Source of the DNA: Streptomyces sp. 378
Lineage (GTDB): Bacteria > Actinomycetota > Actinomycetes > Streptomycetales > Streptomycetaceae
Direction: 5' to 3'
NCBI RefSeq assembly: GCF_030124145.1
Contig: NZ_JASKMS010000040.1
Location: 1-62,396 of the forward strand
Length of the DNA: 62,396 bases
Below the pieces are notes generated by a model, which worked only from the letters and a program-made list of their open reading frames with translations, was not told the origin of the DNA and did no database searches. The position numbers and the translations under genes are program-made. Positions 24,738 through 33,248 of this stretch are shown here, piece after piece; positions within the stretch are counted from its first letter, which is position 1, and each line of letters begins with the position of its first letter.

Positions 24738-25235
24738 ATGGCCGTGCGTACGCACTGGACCGTGGAGCACGCCTGCTCCCACCGTGTAAATCATGACCTG
24801 TCCAACCGCCCCGCCGACAAGCGGGCGGGCTTCGCCCGTTGGCTCGCGTCGAAGGACTGCACCGACTGCTGGAAGGCGACGCGCGACGCTGACTCCGAGT
24901 CCAAGGAAGAGTGGCTCGCGGCGAAGCGCGCCGTCGAGCAGGAGGCAGCCGCCACCTGGGCCAAGCAGTTCGACATGCCGCAGCTGGAGGGCCCGGAGAA
25001 GGCCCTGGACTGGGGCGAGCGCTCCCGCCATCAGCTGATGACGTCCGCGCACACCGCCCTGGTTGTGGAGGGCAGTTGGGACGACGCGGACTGGGCGGAA
25101 CTGGAGGAGAAGGCCCGCTCCATCACCCGCGCTGGATGGTGGATCGACCAGCGCGACTCCGAAGGCACTGACCTGCTCGAACTCCTCGACGCAGCCACCG
25201 AGGCGGACCGCGGGACGGAGAACCCGTTCCGCTGA
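24738..25235 (+). CDS. Hypothetical protein
   Basis: 165 residues from ATG after AAGGAGA. Early Cys-containing segment (EHACSHRVNHDL, KDCTDCWKATRD) that could bind metal through CxxC, then a long charged helical region (SKEEWLAAKRAVEQEAAATW). Its stop is followed at once by repeat copy 2, so it ends the transcription unit before the array. Confidence 0.6.
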   Translation: MAVRTHWTVEHACSHRVNHDLSNRPADKRAGFARWLASKDCTDCWKATRDADSESKEEWLAAKRAVEQEAAATWAKQFDMPQLEGPEKALDWGERSRHQLMTSAHTALVVEGSWDDADWAELEEKARSITRAGWWIDQRDSEGTDLLELLDAATEADRGTENPFR

Positions 25236-25239
25236 CGAC

Positions 25240-25303
25240 GGGGCAACATAGCCGGGAAACGCCGGTTAGCCAAACCGGCGTTCCTCCGGACTATTGATGC
25301 TCC
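25240..25303 (+). repeat. Operator/promoter-like inverted repeat, copy 2 of 4
   Basis: GGGCAACATAG, arms CGCCGGTT (25260-25267) and AACCGGCG (25273-25280) around AGCCA, then CTCCGGACTATTGATGC with TATTGAT as the -10-like element. It lies 33 bases ahead of the GTG at 25336 and would head the long array operon. Confidence 0.72.
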
Positions 25304-25335
25304 CACCTCGACAGCAATCGCGTGGAAGGAACCGC

Positions 25336-25773
25336 GTGCTCCCTCCGTCCTGGGACCATCAACCCACCCCCGTCACCGCCCTCACCCCCGACCCGCTCAC
25401 TCCCACCCGCGATATCACCCACGCCCACTTTCAGGCCGGGGACACCGTCGTCGTCCTCAAGGGGGTGGCCGGCGGGGAACTGTGGGGAGACTCCATGCGC
25501 ATCGTCGCCCCCTCCTGGCACACCCCCACCGACGAGGACGGATGGCGACTGCGTGATCCCACCGGCGGTGCCCAGTCCTACGTCACCGCTCACCCCCGCT
25601 ACCTCGTGCACCTCTCGCGCCGCTGCCCGGACTGCCTGATCTACCTGCGGGCCATGGAAGACGCCCTCCTTACGCGGTTCGCCGACCGCGACGAGCTGAT
25701 CGACTGCGGCTGGTACACCACCACCGCCCTGGGCCAGCTCGTGCACACCGCAGACACCAGGGGCGGCCGGTGA
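25336..25773 (+). CDS. Hypothetical protein, first gene of the array operon
   Basis: 145 residues. GTG start 5 bases after GGAAGGA. Beta-rich centre (HFQAGDTVVVLKGVAGGELW, SYVTAHPRYLVHLSRRCPDC) with a CxxC-type pair, then LIDCGWYTTTALGQLVH. The middle resembles a small KOW/SH3-like barrel; this is a guess. GTGA overlap with the next gene. Confidence 0.6.
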   Translation: MLPPSWDHQPTPVTALTPDPLTPTRDITHAHFQAGDTVVVLKGVAGGELWGDSMRIVAPSWHTPTDEDGWRLRDPTGGAQSYVTAHPRYLVHLSRRCPDCLIYLRAMEDALLTRFADRDELIDCGWYTTTALGQLVHTADTRGGR

Positions 25774-26558
25774 CTCTTCCCACGAACCGCCCCGACCGTG
25801 CCGCTGCGCTCCACAAGGCCAGGGCCCGAGCCACCGCAACTCCGGACGACCCTTCCTGGCCGCTGCACCTGGCCGAAGACCTCCGCGACATCCGGGCCGA
25901 CTGGAAAACCTCAGCCGAGGTGTGCGCGGACGCTGCCTGGGCGGCACGGTCAGTCGGCCGCAGCGTCCTGGGCCTGCTGTCCCCGGAGGATGTCCTCGCA
26001 ACGGACCGTAATCCGATCACCGCCCGCACCTTGGCGCATCTGTACCTGAGCGCCCTTCGGTTCGACTTCCGCTGTCCCACCCTCCAACGTCTCGTCGAGC
26101 ACCTCGCGGAGACCGCGCGTCAGCCGCTGGACTGCTACACCCGCGCCCTGTACGCCTTCGCGCTGCTTGGCCAGTCCCGCCCCGAGGGCCTGACGGTCAT
26201 GGACGAGGTCCTCACCGAGGCCGAGGAGCACCCCAAGACCCTGCACGTCCTGCTGCACGGGCTGTGGCTCGGCCAGGACCTGGACGAGGGTGCGGAGCGT
26301 CTCCTGGCCCTCAGCTCCCGGCCCGCCCTCGCCACCGGCACCGACCCGATCGTCCTCTTCCGCGTGGCGGGTGCCCTGCGCCGGCTGGGCCGGTACGACG
26401 AGGGGCTGAGCGCCATCGACAGGGCGATCGACTGTCTTCCGCCGGGAGACATCTCGGTTCACGCCGACCTGGTCCGCGAGCGCTCGCTGCTCTGTGCAGC
26501 CCGCGACCTTCATCAGCACCGGTCACCCACCCGCACGTCGAGCGGGGTGCCGTCATGA
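25770..26558 (+). CDS. TPR-like helical repeat protein
   Basis: 262 residues, GTG overlapping the previous stop. All-helical, with repeat-like segments such as PLDCYTRALYAFALLGQ and RLGRYDEGLSAIDRAIDCLP, the second close to a tetratricopeptide repeat. Such proteins act as scaffolds. The stop overlaps the ATG of the relaxase-like gene. Confidence 0.6.
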   Translation: MTLPTNRPDRAAALHKARARATATPDDPSWPLHLAEDLRDIRADWKTSAEVCADAAWAARSVGRSVLGLLSPEDVLATDRNPITARTLAHLYLSALRFDFRCPTLQRLVEHLAETARQPLDCYTRALYAFALLGQSRPEGLTVMDEVLTEAEEHPKTLHVLLHGLWLGQDLDEGAERLLALSSRPALATGTDPIVLFRVAGALRRLGRYDEGLSAIDRAIDCLPPGDISVHADLVRERSLLCAARDLHQHRSPTRTSSGVPS

Positions 26559-27403
26559 TCCCCCGCCTGCACGCAAGGGCCCACTCGCCGCGCGAACCGC
26601 TGGCCGAGGCGCTCGGGCGGCCCCTTTCCCCGAACGAGGGCCTGACGGAGTACACCGTGGTCGCCCACTGGCCGGGCCTGGACTACTACACCCCGGACGA
26701 CGAGCAGAGGACCTGGACGTCCGTTGAGTGGGCCGAGCACCTCGAAGATCCTTACTTGGAGCATCCGTTCGCTGCCAGCCCGGACGACGACCGGCACGCG
26801 ATCCTCCATCTCGACGTCCGGCTCCACCCGGACGACCGGGAGCTGACAGGTCCCGAGTGGTCCGAAACTGCCCACCGGTTCGCGCGGGCCGCTGGTATCG
26901 AGGTGCCCGGCGCCGCAGAGCACGGTTGGCGGTGGATCGCTGTCCAGGGCCAGCCCGGACGTCTGGATCTGATCGCCAACCTGATCCACCTCGACGGCAC
27001 CTGGCGCACCCCTCCCGCCGACATCCTGCGACGGCTTGCGGACGAAGCGCGCCGCATCGAGCAGGACCTGAACCTGATCCCCGTCCGCGCCGGCACCACG
27101 CAGTGGTCCGCTGCCCGTACGGTCCCGACCGCATCGGCGCAGCTCGCCGGCGTCCTCACGCAGCTCGCCGACGAACAGGCTGGCCCGCTGGCCACGGTCC
27201 GCGGACTGGTCGAGCACACCGCTTACCGGATCGCCCGCCAGCCGGGGGCTGCCGGCACGGACACGGCGCACCGTCTGGAGCTGATCGCCCGCCGCCTCCA
27301 CGCGATTCAGCAGGACCTGGACGCCACTGCGGCCCATCTGGTCCAGCCCCGGGTCGCCGCCGCACCGGCCGCGGCCCAGCGCACCGCCCACCGATCTCCG
27401 TAG
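26555..27403 (+). CDS. Relaxase-like protein lacking the HUH motif
   Basis: 282 residues. Residues about 75-185 follow the Streptomyces relaxase/mobilisation nuclease order: DDRHAILHLDVRLHPDDREL, TGPEWSETAHRFARAAGIE, WRWIAVQGQPGRLDLIANL, IHLDGTWRTPPADILRRLAD. In active relaxases the strand before the xxDG turn reads like HIHIVATL; here it reads RLDLIANL, so the metal-binding histidines are missing. The family link is my recollection of the pattern, not a search. The C-terminal 90 residues are helical. It may bind transfer DNA or a relaxase without cutting (inference). Confidence 0.5.
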   Translation: MIPRLHARAHSPREPLAEALGRPLSPNEGLTEYTVVAHWPGLDYYTPDDEQRTWTSVEWAEHLEDPYLEHPFAASPDDDRHAILHLDVRLHPDDRELTGPEWSETAHRFARAAGIEVPGAAEHGWRWIAVQGQPGRLDLIANLIHLDGTWRTPPADILRRLADEARRIEQDLNLIPVRAGTTQWSAARTVPTASAQLAGVLTQLADEQAGPLATVRGLVEHTAYRIARQPGAAGTDTAHRLELIARRLHAIQQDLDATAAHLVQPRVAAAPAAAQRTAHRSP

Positions 27404-27416
27404 GAGAAACGTCTCT

Positions 27417-28121
27417 TTGCCCCGCACCACCGGCCGCTTCCTGGACATCCGCCGTGACCCGCACTCCGGCGAACTCCTCGCCTGCGGAGGCGACGTTGAG
27501 GCACACAGCATTCTCCAGCGCGCGGGATTCGTCGCTGTCGTCCGCCTCCACGAGAGCTACCACCGCGCCCCCGCCGGCCTGACCGAGGACGACGAGTCCC
27601 GTCTCGCCACCGATGCCGTAGGGCGCCTGCGGGCCGTCGGGTACCACGTCGACTGCGACGAGCGCTTCGACACCGAAGCCCGCCCCGCGGCCTATCCCAC
27701 GCTCGGCGCCTCGGTCTCCCACCTCGCCGAACGCCTCCGCAAGGCCACCGACACCACTGAGGCAGCCGACATACTCACCGAACTCACCGCGCCCCACGAC
27801 GGCATCCTCGCCGGGTTCGAGGAAACCCTCGGCGCCCTGGCGGAGTTCTTCGACGGCCTCGGCGACGCGAGCGATCCGTACACCGCCCGGCGCCTGCGCT
27901 ACCTCGCCGACGAATACGTCCGCGTCATCCACTCCGACCTCGCGCACACCCGCGAACAGCTGGCCGACCGGCACGCCCCTCACCCCGGCCGCCGCTCCTG
28001 CACCGAGCAGGTTCCCGACCACGAGCCCGAACGCTCCGCGGTGTGCGCCTGCCCGCCCCCGCCCCGTGCCATGCCGGCCCCGGCACCGCCACCCGTCGGT
28101 GCCACCCGCTTGCGCCGCTGA
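27417..28121 (+). CDS. Alpha/beta-domain array protein with helical tail
   Basis: 234 residues from TTG after TAGGAGAAA. Residues 1-85 are the small alpha/beta domain (EAHSILQRAGFVAVVRLHES, YHRAPAGLTEDDESRL, RAVGYHVDCDERF). Residues 100-185 are the shared helical module (EAADILTELTAPHDGILAGF). Closest in layout to the protein at 28902. Function unknown. Confidence 0.62.
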   Translation: MPRTTGRFLDIRRDPHSGELLACGGDVEAHSILQRAGFVAVVRLHESYHRAPAGLTEDDESRLATDAVGRLRAVGYHVDCDERFDTEARPAAYPTLGASVSHLAERLRKATDTTEAADILTELTAPHDGILAGFEETLGALAEFFDGLGDASDPYTARRLRYLADEYVRVIHSDLAHTREQLADRHAPHPGRRSCTEQVPDHEPERSAVCACPPPPRAMPAPAPPPVGATRLRR

Positions 28122-28146
28122 GCCCCTGCAACTGCCCAAGGACACC

Positions 28147-28905
28147 ATGCACGACCACAGCGCCTCCGAGCGCCTCGCCTCCTACGCCGACGTCCTCGCC
28201 GGCGAACTCCCCGACACCTGGACCAGCACGCACCTGACGGCCGACGACAAGGACGACCTCGCCGAACTCACCGACCGCATCTGGGACCTGGACCTGGTCG
28301 CCGCCTCCCTGGCCGAACACCCCCTGCAGCAGGCAGCCGTCCTCAGCCGCTCTGACGGCGCCCAGCTCGTCCTGATCGACCGGCACGACGAACGCGACGG
28401 CTTCCTCCTCGCCGCCGTCGCCCCGCACGCCCTGCCGGACGAGGCGTACCGCGCCGTCCCCGAGCCCAACGGCATCGCCCTGACCGACGACCCGTTCCTC
28501 GGCGCCGAGCAGGTCGCAAATGATCTGCTCGTCCGCTACGACCGTGCGCTCGCCCAGGTCCGGCACAACGCCCTGGACGGCATCCAGCCCTCCCAGCCGG
28601 ACCGGGTCGTCCTGACCTGGCAGCCGGACGGCAGTGTCGCCACCGCCCCCGCCGACGACCGGGCCGGCACCATCCTCGCCGCCCACGGCTTCGTCCAGGA
28701 CCCGCATAGCGGCATCTACCGCCTGGAAAGCAACGACACCCAGGCCCAGGCCCGCGCCCTGCGCGAGATCGGCCCGCAGCTCGACGCGCTCGGTATCGGC
28801 ACCGCCCTCCAACACCCCGCAGCCCGGATCGCACCCACCGCAGCCTCGGCATCCATGCCGCCGGCCCCCACCGGCGCCCGCACACCCACCGCCAGGACGC
28901 GATGA
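28147..28905 (+). CDS. Alpha/beta-domain array protein
   Basis: 252 residues from ATG after AAGGAC. N-terminal mixed domain (GAQLVLIDRHDERDGFLLAA) followed at about 170-240 by the recurrent domain (VVLTWQPDGSVATAPADDRA, GTILAAHGFVQDPHSGIYRL, LREIGPQLDALGIGTAL). ATGA overlap with the next gene. Function unknown. Confidence 0.62.
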   Translation: MHDHSASERLASYADVLAGELPDTWTSTHLTADDKDDLAELTDRIWDLDLVAASLAEHPLQQAAVLSRSDGAQLVLIDRHDERDGFLLAAVAPHALPDEAYRAVPEPNGIALTDDPFLGAEQVANDLLVRYDRALAQVRHNALDGIQPSQPDRVVLTWQPDGSVATAPADDRAGTILAAHGFVQDPHSGIYRLESNDTQAQARALREIGPQLDALGIGTALQHPAARIAPTAASASMPPAPTGARTPTARTR

Positions 28906-29567
28906 ACCAGACGGAGCCCGACTTCTGGGTCCTGGAGTACGTCACCATCACCAAGGACGCCCGCACCGGCCTGGTCGTGGCCATCGGGGGCACCGAGCAG
29001 GCAGCGGACATCCTCCAGCGGACCGGTGGCTTCCTCTCCGCTCCCGGGCCCCGCGGGGACTACCACCGTCTTCCGCACGGCCTGCCCATCGAGCAGCAGC
29101 GCCTGAAGGCGACCGGCGCCTCGCACGCCCTGCTCGCCGCCGGCCACAGCGTCCACCTCGACCCCGCCCTGAACATGCTGGCCACACCCGACGGCGACCG
29201 TGACGCAGCCCTGCGCTACCTCACCCAACTCGCCGAGCGGGTCTCGGCCGCCGAGACCAGCAGCGCGGTGGCCGAGGTCCTGACCGAGGTCGCTGCGCCC
29301 GTGCACGGGCTGCTGCCCCTGACCAGAGAAGTGATCGTCCGCGCCTGGATCACCGCCAGTGATCTCCAAGGCGCCGCGCCCGGCGAGGAACCCGAGCCCA
29401 TCGCACGGCTCGGTAGCACGGCCAACTCCCTGAGCGAAGCCGCCCGCGTCGTCCTGCACGCCCGCAACCACGCCGCCCGCCGGACGCAGCCGCCGGCGAC
29501 CGCACCGGCCCCGGCACCGGCACCGGCAGCGGGCCGTGCACAGTCCCCGGTTTCCCGCCGCCGCTGA
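28902..29567 (+). CDS. Alpha/beta-domain array protein with helical tail
   Basis: 221 residues, overlapping start. Recurrent domain at 1-90 (EQAADILQRTGGFLSAPGPR, DYHRLPHGLPIEQQRLKATG, LLAAGHSVHLDPAL), then the helical module (SAVAEVLTEVAAPVHGLLPL; TANSLSEAARVVLHARNHA) and a Pro/Ala tail. It is a clear paralogue of 27417. Confidence 0.64.
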   Translation: MNQTEPDFWVLEYVTITKDARTGLVVAIGGTEQAADILQRTGGFLSAPGPRGDYHRLPHGLPIEQQRLKATGASHALLAAGHSVHLDPALNMLATPDGDRDAALRYLTQLAERVSAAETSSAVAEVLTEVAAPVHGLLPLTREVIVRAWITASDLQGAAPGEEPEPIARLGSTANSLSEAARVVLHARNHAARRTQPPATAPAPAPAPAAGRAQSPVSRRR

Positions 29568-29584
29568 CCCCGGAGAAGAAGCGT

Positions 29585-29992
29585 ATGGCCAATCTGGCCG
29601 ACGAGTACGGCACAGACGTCGAGATCTACATCAAGGCCCTGACGACCACCATCCACGCCGACACCCCCACCGGCGCCCCCGCTGGACTCCACGACCTGCT
29701 GGAACAGCTCGGCCTCGAACGCCACGAATACCCCACAGGCGAGCCGCTCTACATCTGGCACACCGTGCCCGATCACCTCGGTGCCGAGGAGCAGAAACGC
29801 CTAGCGAACCGCGCCATCCCCGCCCTGCTCCTGGCCGGATACACGGTCAACTGCGACCCCGAGGTCTTCGACGAGGCCCTCTACCAGCAGGCCGTGCACC
29901 GCCTCCGGGCGCGCGCGGCCCGCCCCGCCCCGCAGCAACCGGTGCCCGCCAGTCCCCCCTCGCACTCCGCACCGGCCCGCCGCACCCCGTAA
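29585..29992 (+). CDS. Small alpha/beta-domain array protein
   Basis: 135 residues from ATG after GGAGAA. One recurrent domain (GLHDLLEQLGLERHEYPTGE, LYIWHTVPDHLGAEEQKRLA, LLLAGYTVNCDPEVF) and a Pro-rich tail. It ends with TAA, rare in this window, 7 bases before a strong hairpin, so it appears to close a transcription unit. Confidence 0.62.
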   Translation: MANLADEYGTDVEIYIKALTTTIHADTPTGAPAGLHDLLEQLGLERHEYPTGEPLYIWHTVPDHLGAEEQKRLANRAIPALLLAGYTVNCDPEVFDEALYQQAVHRLRARAARPAPQQPVPASPPSHSAPARRTP

Positions 29993-29999
29993 AACACCC

Positions 30000-30030
30000 G
30001 GGCGGCCCCGGCACCACGCCGGGGCCGCCC
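30000..30030 (+). terminator. Hairpin terminator candidate
   Basis: Perfect 13-bp GC stem (GGGCGGCCCCGGC / GCCGGGGCCGCCC) with loop ACCAC, 7 bases after the TAA at 29992. No T run, which is usual for Streptomyces terminators. Confidence 0.65.
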
Positions 30031-30063
30031 ACCTCCCCGCCGCCCGATTCCACGGAGAAACCC

Positions 30064-30249
30064 GTAGCAGAACGCACACCCGCACCGATCAGCCATCGGC
30101 TCAAACCCCGGCTCGCAACCGCCCTGTTCCGCCGCTATCTACGCGCCTGCATCACGGCCGGCCCCGACCGCGCCTCCCCACTGGCCGGCGCCCGCCCGGA
30201 AGCCGTCCCCACCGAGGCGCAACGCGTCGGGCAGCGCCACCACCACTGA
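30064..30249 (+). CDS. Small basic protein, apparent GTA start
   Basis: 61 codons from GTA, 6 bases after GGAG (GGAGAAACCC). No ATG, GTG or TTG begins this frame, yet it stays open with high GC at third positions to TGA at 30247. Reads as a small basic helical protein (SHRLKPRLATALFRRYLRA). Its reality depends on accepting GTA initiation or an error at the start codon. Confidence 0.35.
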   Translation, partial: VAERTPAPISHRLKPRLATALFRRYLRACITAGPDRASPLAGARPEAVPTEAQRVGQRHHH

Positions 30250-30271
30250 CCGTCCACGCACCCGGAGGAGC

Positions 30272-30655
30272 ATGTCCCACCCCGCCCCCTACCCGGTGAG
30301 ACTGGCCGACGAGATCACCCGCCAGCTCGGCCAGCTCTCCGACCACCTCTCTCAGCTTCCCCCGCCCCAGGCAGCGCAGGTCATCGCCCGCGTCCTCGAC
30401 CCGGACAACGGAGTCCTCGGCGGCGTCACTCACCTCGTCATCACCGGCAGCCACTTCGCCAAGAGCGAGGCGGAACGAGGCGCCCTGCCAGCGGAGGTAT
30501 GGCTCGCCTTGGGCCGTGCCGCCAACGAACTGCACGACATCAGCCTGGACCTGGACGAGCACCAAGACCTCCTCCAGCACCTCGGCACTCGACCGGCCAC
30601 CAGCGCCGCGAAGCCTCCGGCTCCTGCCCCGCTCGTCGTACGGCGGCGCCGGTGA
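30272..30655 (+). CDS. Helical-module protein
   Basis: 127 residues from ATG after GGAGGAG. Consists almost only of the shared helical module (AAQVIARVLDPDNGVLGGV, ALGRAANELHDISLDLDEHQ) with a short basic tail. The same module is fused to other domains at 18452, 23510, 27417 and 28902. GTGA overlap with the next gene. Confidence 0.62.
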   Translation: MSHPAPYPVRLADEITRQLGQLSDHLSQLPPPQAAQVIARVLDPDNGVLGGVTHLVITGSHFAKSEAERGALPAEVWLALGRAANELHDISLDLDEHQDLLQHLGTRPATSAAKPPAPAPLVVRRRR

Positions 30656-31455
30656 AGAAGAAGCAGTGGCAGGGCTGGGGGCCGGGCGAGCAAGCCGAGC
30701 AGCACTACCTCGTCCAGCCCCGTGCCCTGGCCGGCGGCGGTGACGTCCGGCACGTCTCGGAGTTCCTGCGCGCCTCGGGCTGGCGGGACAAGTCCAAGAA
30801 GGACGGCCCGCTGCTCATGGAGAGCCCGGACCGCACCGTCCGTGTCGCCTACGACCCCTACGTCCTGCCCGGTGGATGGACCATCCACGGCCGGGCAGAC
30901 GGGGCGAACGCCGAGTGGTCTGCGCACTTGGGCCGGCAGACTCCGGTGGAGATCGTCGCCGGTCTGACCGACGCCCTCACCCGCCCCCGCTCCGCACACG
31001 CCCCCAACGTCTGGGCACCTCTGCAGGAGCAGAACTGGCACACGCGGTTCGAGGGCCAGGACTACACGGCCACCAGCCCCGACGGCACCGCGTGGATGCA
31101 GTACCGCCAGGGCGTCGATGGCTCGGCGATGTGGTGGACCGGAGCGCAGGACAAACAGGGCAACGGCTGGACAGCCAACTTCACGCCGAACACGCCGATG
31201 CACCTGGTCCAAGCCTTCTCAGCCGAACTCGCCGCCCCGGACCCCGTGATGCGCCCACGCGGACGTGTCCCGCACAGCGCCCAGATCCGTACCTGGTCGG
31301 TCTCCGTCAAGCCCTCGCAGCTCAGTGCGTGGCAACAGGCCCGGATAACCGCTGCCCGCGCCGCCACCTGGGCCCGCAACAGCGCCCGAAGCGCCCAGCC
31401 ACGCACCACCACCCGCCCCTACAACCCGGCCGGCGGTGCCCGGACCCGCCGCTGA
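30652..31455 (+). CDS. DUF317 family protein
   Basis: 267 residues. Two DUF317-type halves: HYLVQPRALAGGGDVRHVSE with SPDRTVRVAYDPY and SAHLGRQTPVEIVAGLTDAL, then SPDGTAWMQYRQGVDG and ANFTPNTPMHLVQAFSAEL. DUF317 proteins are confined mainly to Streptomyces and its plasmids and have no known activity. First of four close paralogues here (31826, 33249, 38578). GTG start fixed by GTGA overlap. Confidence 0.8.
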   Translation: MKKKQWQGWGPGEQAEQHYLVQPRALAGGGDVRHVSEFLRASGWRDKSKKDGPLLMESPDRTVRVAYDPYVLPGGWTIHGRADGANAEWSAHLGRQTPVEIVAGLTDALTRPRSAHAPNVWAPLQEQNWHTRFEGQDYTATSPDGTAWMQYRQGVDGSAMWWTGAQDKQGNGWTANFTPNTPMHLVQAFSAELAAPDPVMRPRGRVPHSAQIRTWSVSVKPSQLSAWQQARITAARAATWARNSARSAQPRTTTRPYNPAGGARTRR

Positions 31456-31481
31456 CCTCCATCCCCGTCTCAAGGAGCCCG

Positions 31482-31835
31482 ATGCCCGCCCCCACCCCGG
31501 AAACCCTGCGCACCCTGACCGAAACGCTGTCGGACGTCACCGAGTACCTGCGCGAGAATCCCGACCCCGCCGAAGCCCTCGCCCTCGTCGAGCCGCTCCT
31601 CGACGAGTACACGGGCCTGCCCGTCCAGCTCGCCGACACCCTGCGGGCCCTCGCCCGCACCATCCAGGAACACCAGGCCATCCCACGCACAGCGCACGTC
31701 AACCTCCTGATCGCCGAGCTGCGCTCCGCCGCCTGGGAGCAGACCGACCAGCACACCCTCCACTACGTCCTGGACGAGCTGCGCGCGCTGCACGACGACG
31801 CCGAGAGCGAGCAGGGGTGCAGCCGGTGCCGTTGA
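31482..31835 (+). CDS. Small helical protein
   Basis: 117 residues from ATG after AAGGAG. All-helical (LRTLTETLSDVTEYLRENPD, LADTLRALARTIQEHQAI) with a C-terminal CSRCR. It lies between two DUF317 genes and overlaps the next one. Alternation of a helical protein and a DUF317 protein is repeated three times, so the two may act as pairs (inference). Confidence 0.64.
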   Translation: MPAPTPETLRTLTETLSDVTEYLRENPDPAEALALVEPLLDEYTGLPVQLADTLRALARTIQEHQAIPRTAHVNLLIAELRSAAWEQTDQHTLHYVLDELRALHDDAESEQGCSRCR

Positions 31836-32647
31836 GGGAGCGCCAGCTCGACGCCTTCGCCGACAAGCACGCCGGGCAGATCCCCTTCGACACCAGCCCT
31901 CGCCACCTCGCCGGTCCGGGCGACGCCCGCCACGTCACCCACGGCCTGGCCGCGGCCGGATGGGCCACGGTCTCCGACCCGCTCAGCGCCGAGATCGTGA
32001 TGGCCAGCCCCGATCACCGCTACCGCCTGCAGTTCGACCCGCAGTCCGCCACCTCCGCCTGGTGGCGGCTGCGGGCCGCCCCCGGCGACAACGAACATGG
32101 CTGGTACGCCGAGTTCGGTGAACTCGTGCCGGCCGAGGTCCTCGCCGGCCTCACCGGCGCCCTCATCACACCGCCCTCACTCCAGCCGGACCCCTGGCAG
32201 CCGGTGACCAGCGCAGGCTGGCAGCACGACGATGCCGGGACAGCGCTCTCTCCGGACTCACTGTGCCGCATCGAACACCGCCCCATGAGTGAGTTCCATG
32301 AACGGCCGTCCTGGCACATCGAGGTCAGGACAAGCAGCGACGAATCATTCCCGGGCCCGCGGATCTGGCATGCCTTCCTCGACGAGCACGTTCCCGATCA
32401 CCTGGCCGGCGCCTTCCTCGGTGCCCTGGCCGACCTTCGCCCCCTGCAGCGCGGCATGTTCGACCGCACCGCTCACCACCGTGCCGTTCGGGAGCCCAGT
32501 TCGCTGCGCCCACAGCAGGTAGTCGACGCGCACACCGCCCGGGTGAAGACGATCCGAGCACAGGCTCGCGCCGTGCGCCGTCAGCAGACCGCCCCCGCGA
32601 CACCCCCGGCGCCCGCCACCGCCGTCCAGCCGGCCGCCCGCCGCTGA
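31826..32647 (+). CDS. DUF317 family protein
   Basis: 273 residues from GTG, 8 bases after AGGGG and overlapping the previous stop. DUF317 signatures: SPRHLAGPGDARHVTHGLAA, SPDHRYRLQFDPQ, YAEFGELVPAEVLAGLTGAL, and a second half ending HAFLDEHVPDHLAGAFLGAL. Basic Ala/Pro tail. Confidence 0.78.
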   Translation: MPLRERQLDAFADKHAGQIPFDTSPRHLAGPGDARHVTHGLAAAGWATVSDPLSAEIVMASPDHRYRLQFDPQSATSAWWRLRAAPGDNEHGWYAEFGELVPAEVLAGLTGALITPPSLQPDPWQPVTSAGWQHDDAGTALSPDSLCRIEHRPMSEFHERPSWHIEVRTSSDESFPGPRIWHAFLDEHVPDHLAGAFLGALADLRPLQRGMFDRTAHHRAVREPSSLRPQQVVDAHTARVKTIRAQARAVRRQQTAPATPPAPATAVQPAARR

Positions 32648-32664
32648 CCTAAAAGGATGCTCTC

Positions 32665-33246
32665 ATCTCCCGCACCACGAACCACGGCCGCCGCACCTCA
32701 CTGCGGCGCCTCAACCGCTACCTGCGCCACAGTGAACGGATCCTGGCGTCCTGGGACGCCTTCACCGAGTTCAACACTGACCTGGACGGCTGGCCCTTCG
32801 ACGAGGACGCCTACGGCCGCCGGGCCGCCGTCCGTGACGCAGACACCGCCGCAGCGTTCGCCAGCATCCGCCCTGGCGCCCGCCAATTGCTGGCCACCGC
32901 CCGGCTCCAGCTCCAGCACCTGCCCGCACACCTCACGCGGGACAGCTGGCCCGGGCAACTGACCATCCTGGAGGAGGCACTGAGCCACCTCGACACCCTG
33001 GACGCGCAGTGGCACCAGACCCGGGCCCAGCTCCCCGAGGGCTCCGGACCGGGGAGCGAAGCGTATGTCGACGCGCTGGACGAGCACCACGCAGAGTGCT
33101 GGAGCTATCTGGACGACTGGGCCTGCCACGGCCGCGCCATCCTCGACATCCAGGCCGCCGCACGCCGAGCACCGTCCCGGCCGAAGCGCCCGCAGCTTCC
33201 CGCCCTGACGTCCCGGCGCAGCGGACACGGCGCGAGGGGACGGTGA
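32665..33246 (+). CDS. Helical protein, apparent ATC start
   Basis: 193 residues if translation starts at ATC, 7 bases after AAAGGA. Coding character is strong from that codon on (SRTTNHGRRTSLRRLNRYL, DSWPGQLTILEEALSHLD), whereas the first standard in-frame start is 222 bases later and would drop a third of the protein. The nearby ATG at 32657 is in another frame. All-helical; function unknown; precedes a DUF317 gene. Confidence 0.58.
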   Translation: MSRTTNHGRRTSLRRLNRYLRHSERILASWDAFTEFNTDLDGWPFDEDAYGRRAAVRDADTAAAFASIRPGARQLLATARLQLQHLPAHLTRDSWPGQLTILEEALSHLDTLDAQWHQTRAQLPEGSGPGSEAYVDALDEHHAECWSYLDDWACHGRAILDIQAAARRAPSRPKRPQLPALTSRRSGHGARGR

Positions 33247-33248
33247 CC

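Noticed and set aside
29999..30031. The 30000 hairpin as an operator copy
   Set aside because: It shares no sequence with the four-copy CGCCGGTT palindrome and follows a stop codon directly, so a terminator is more likely.
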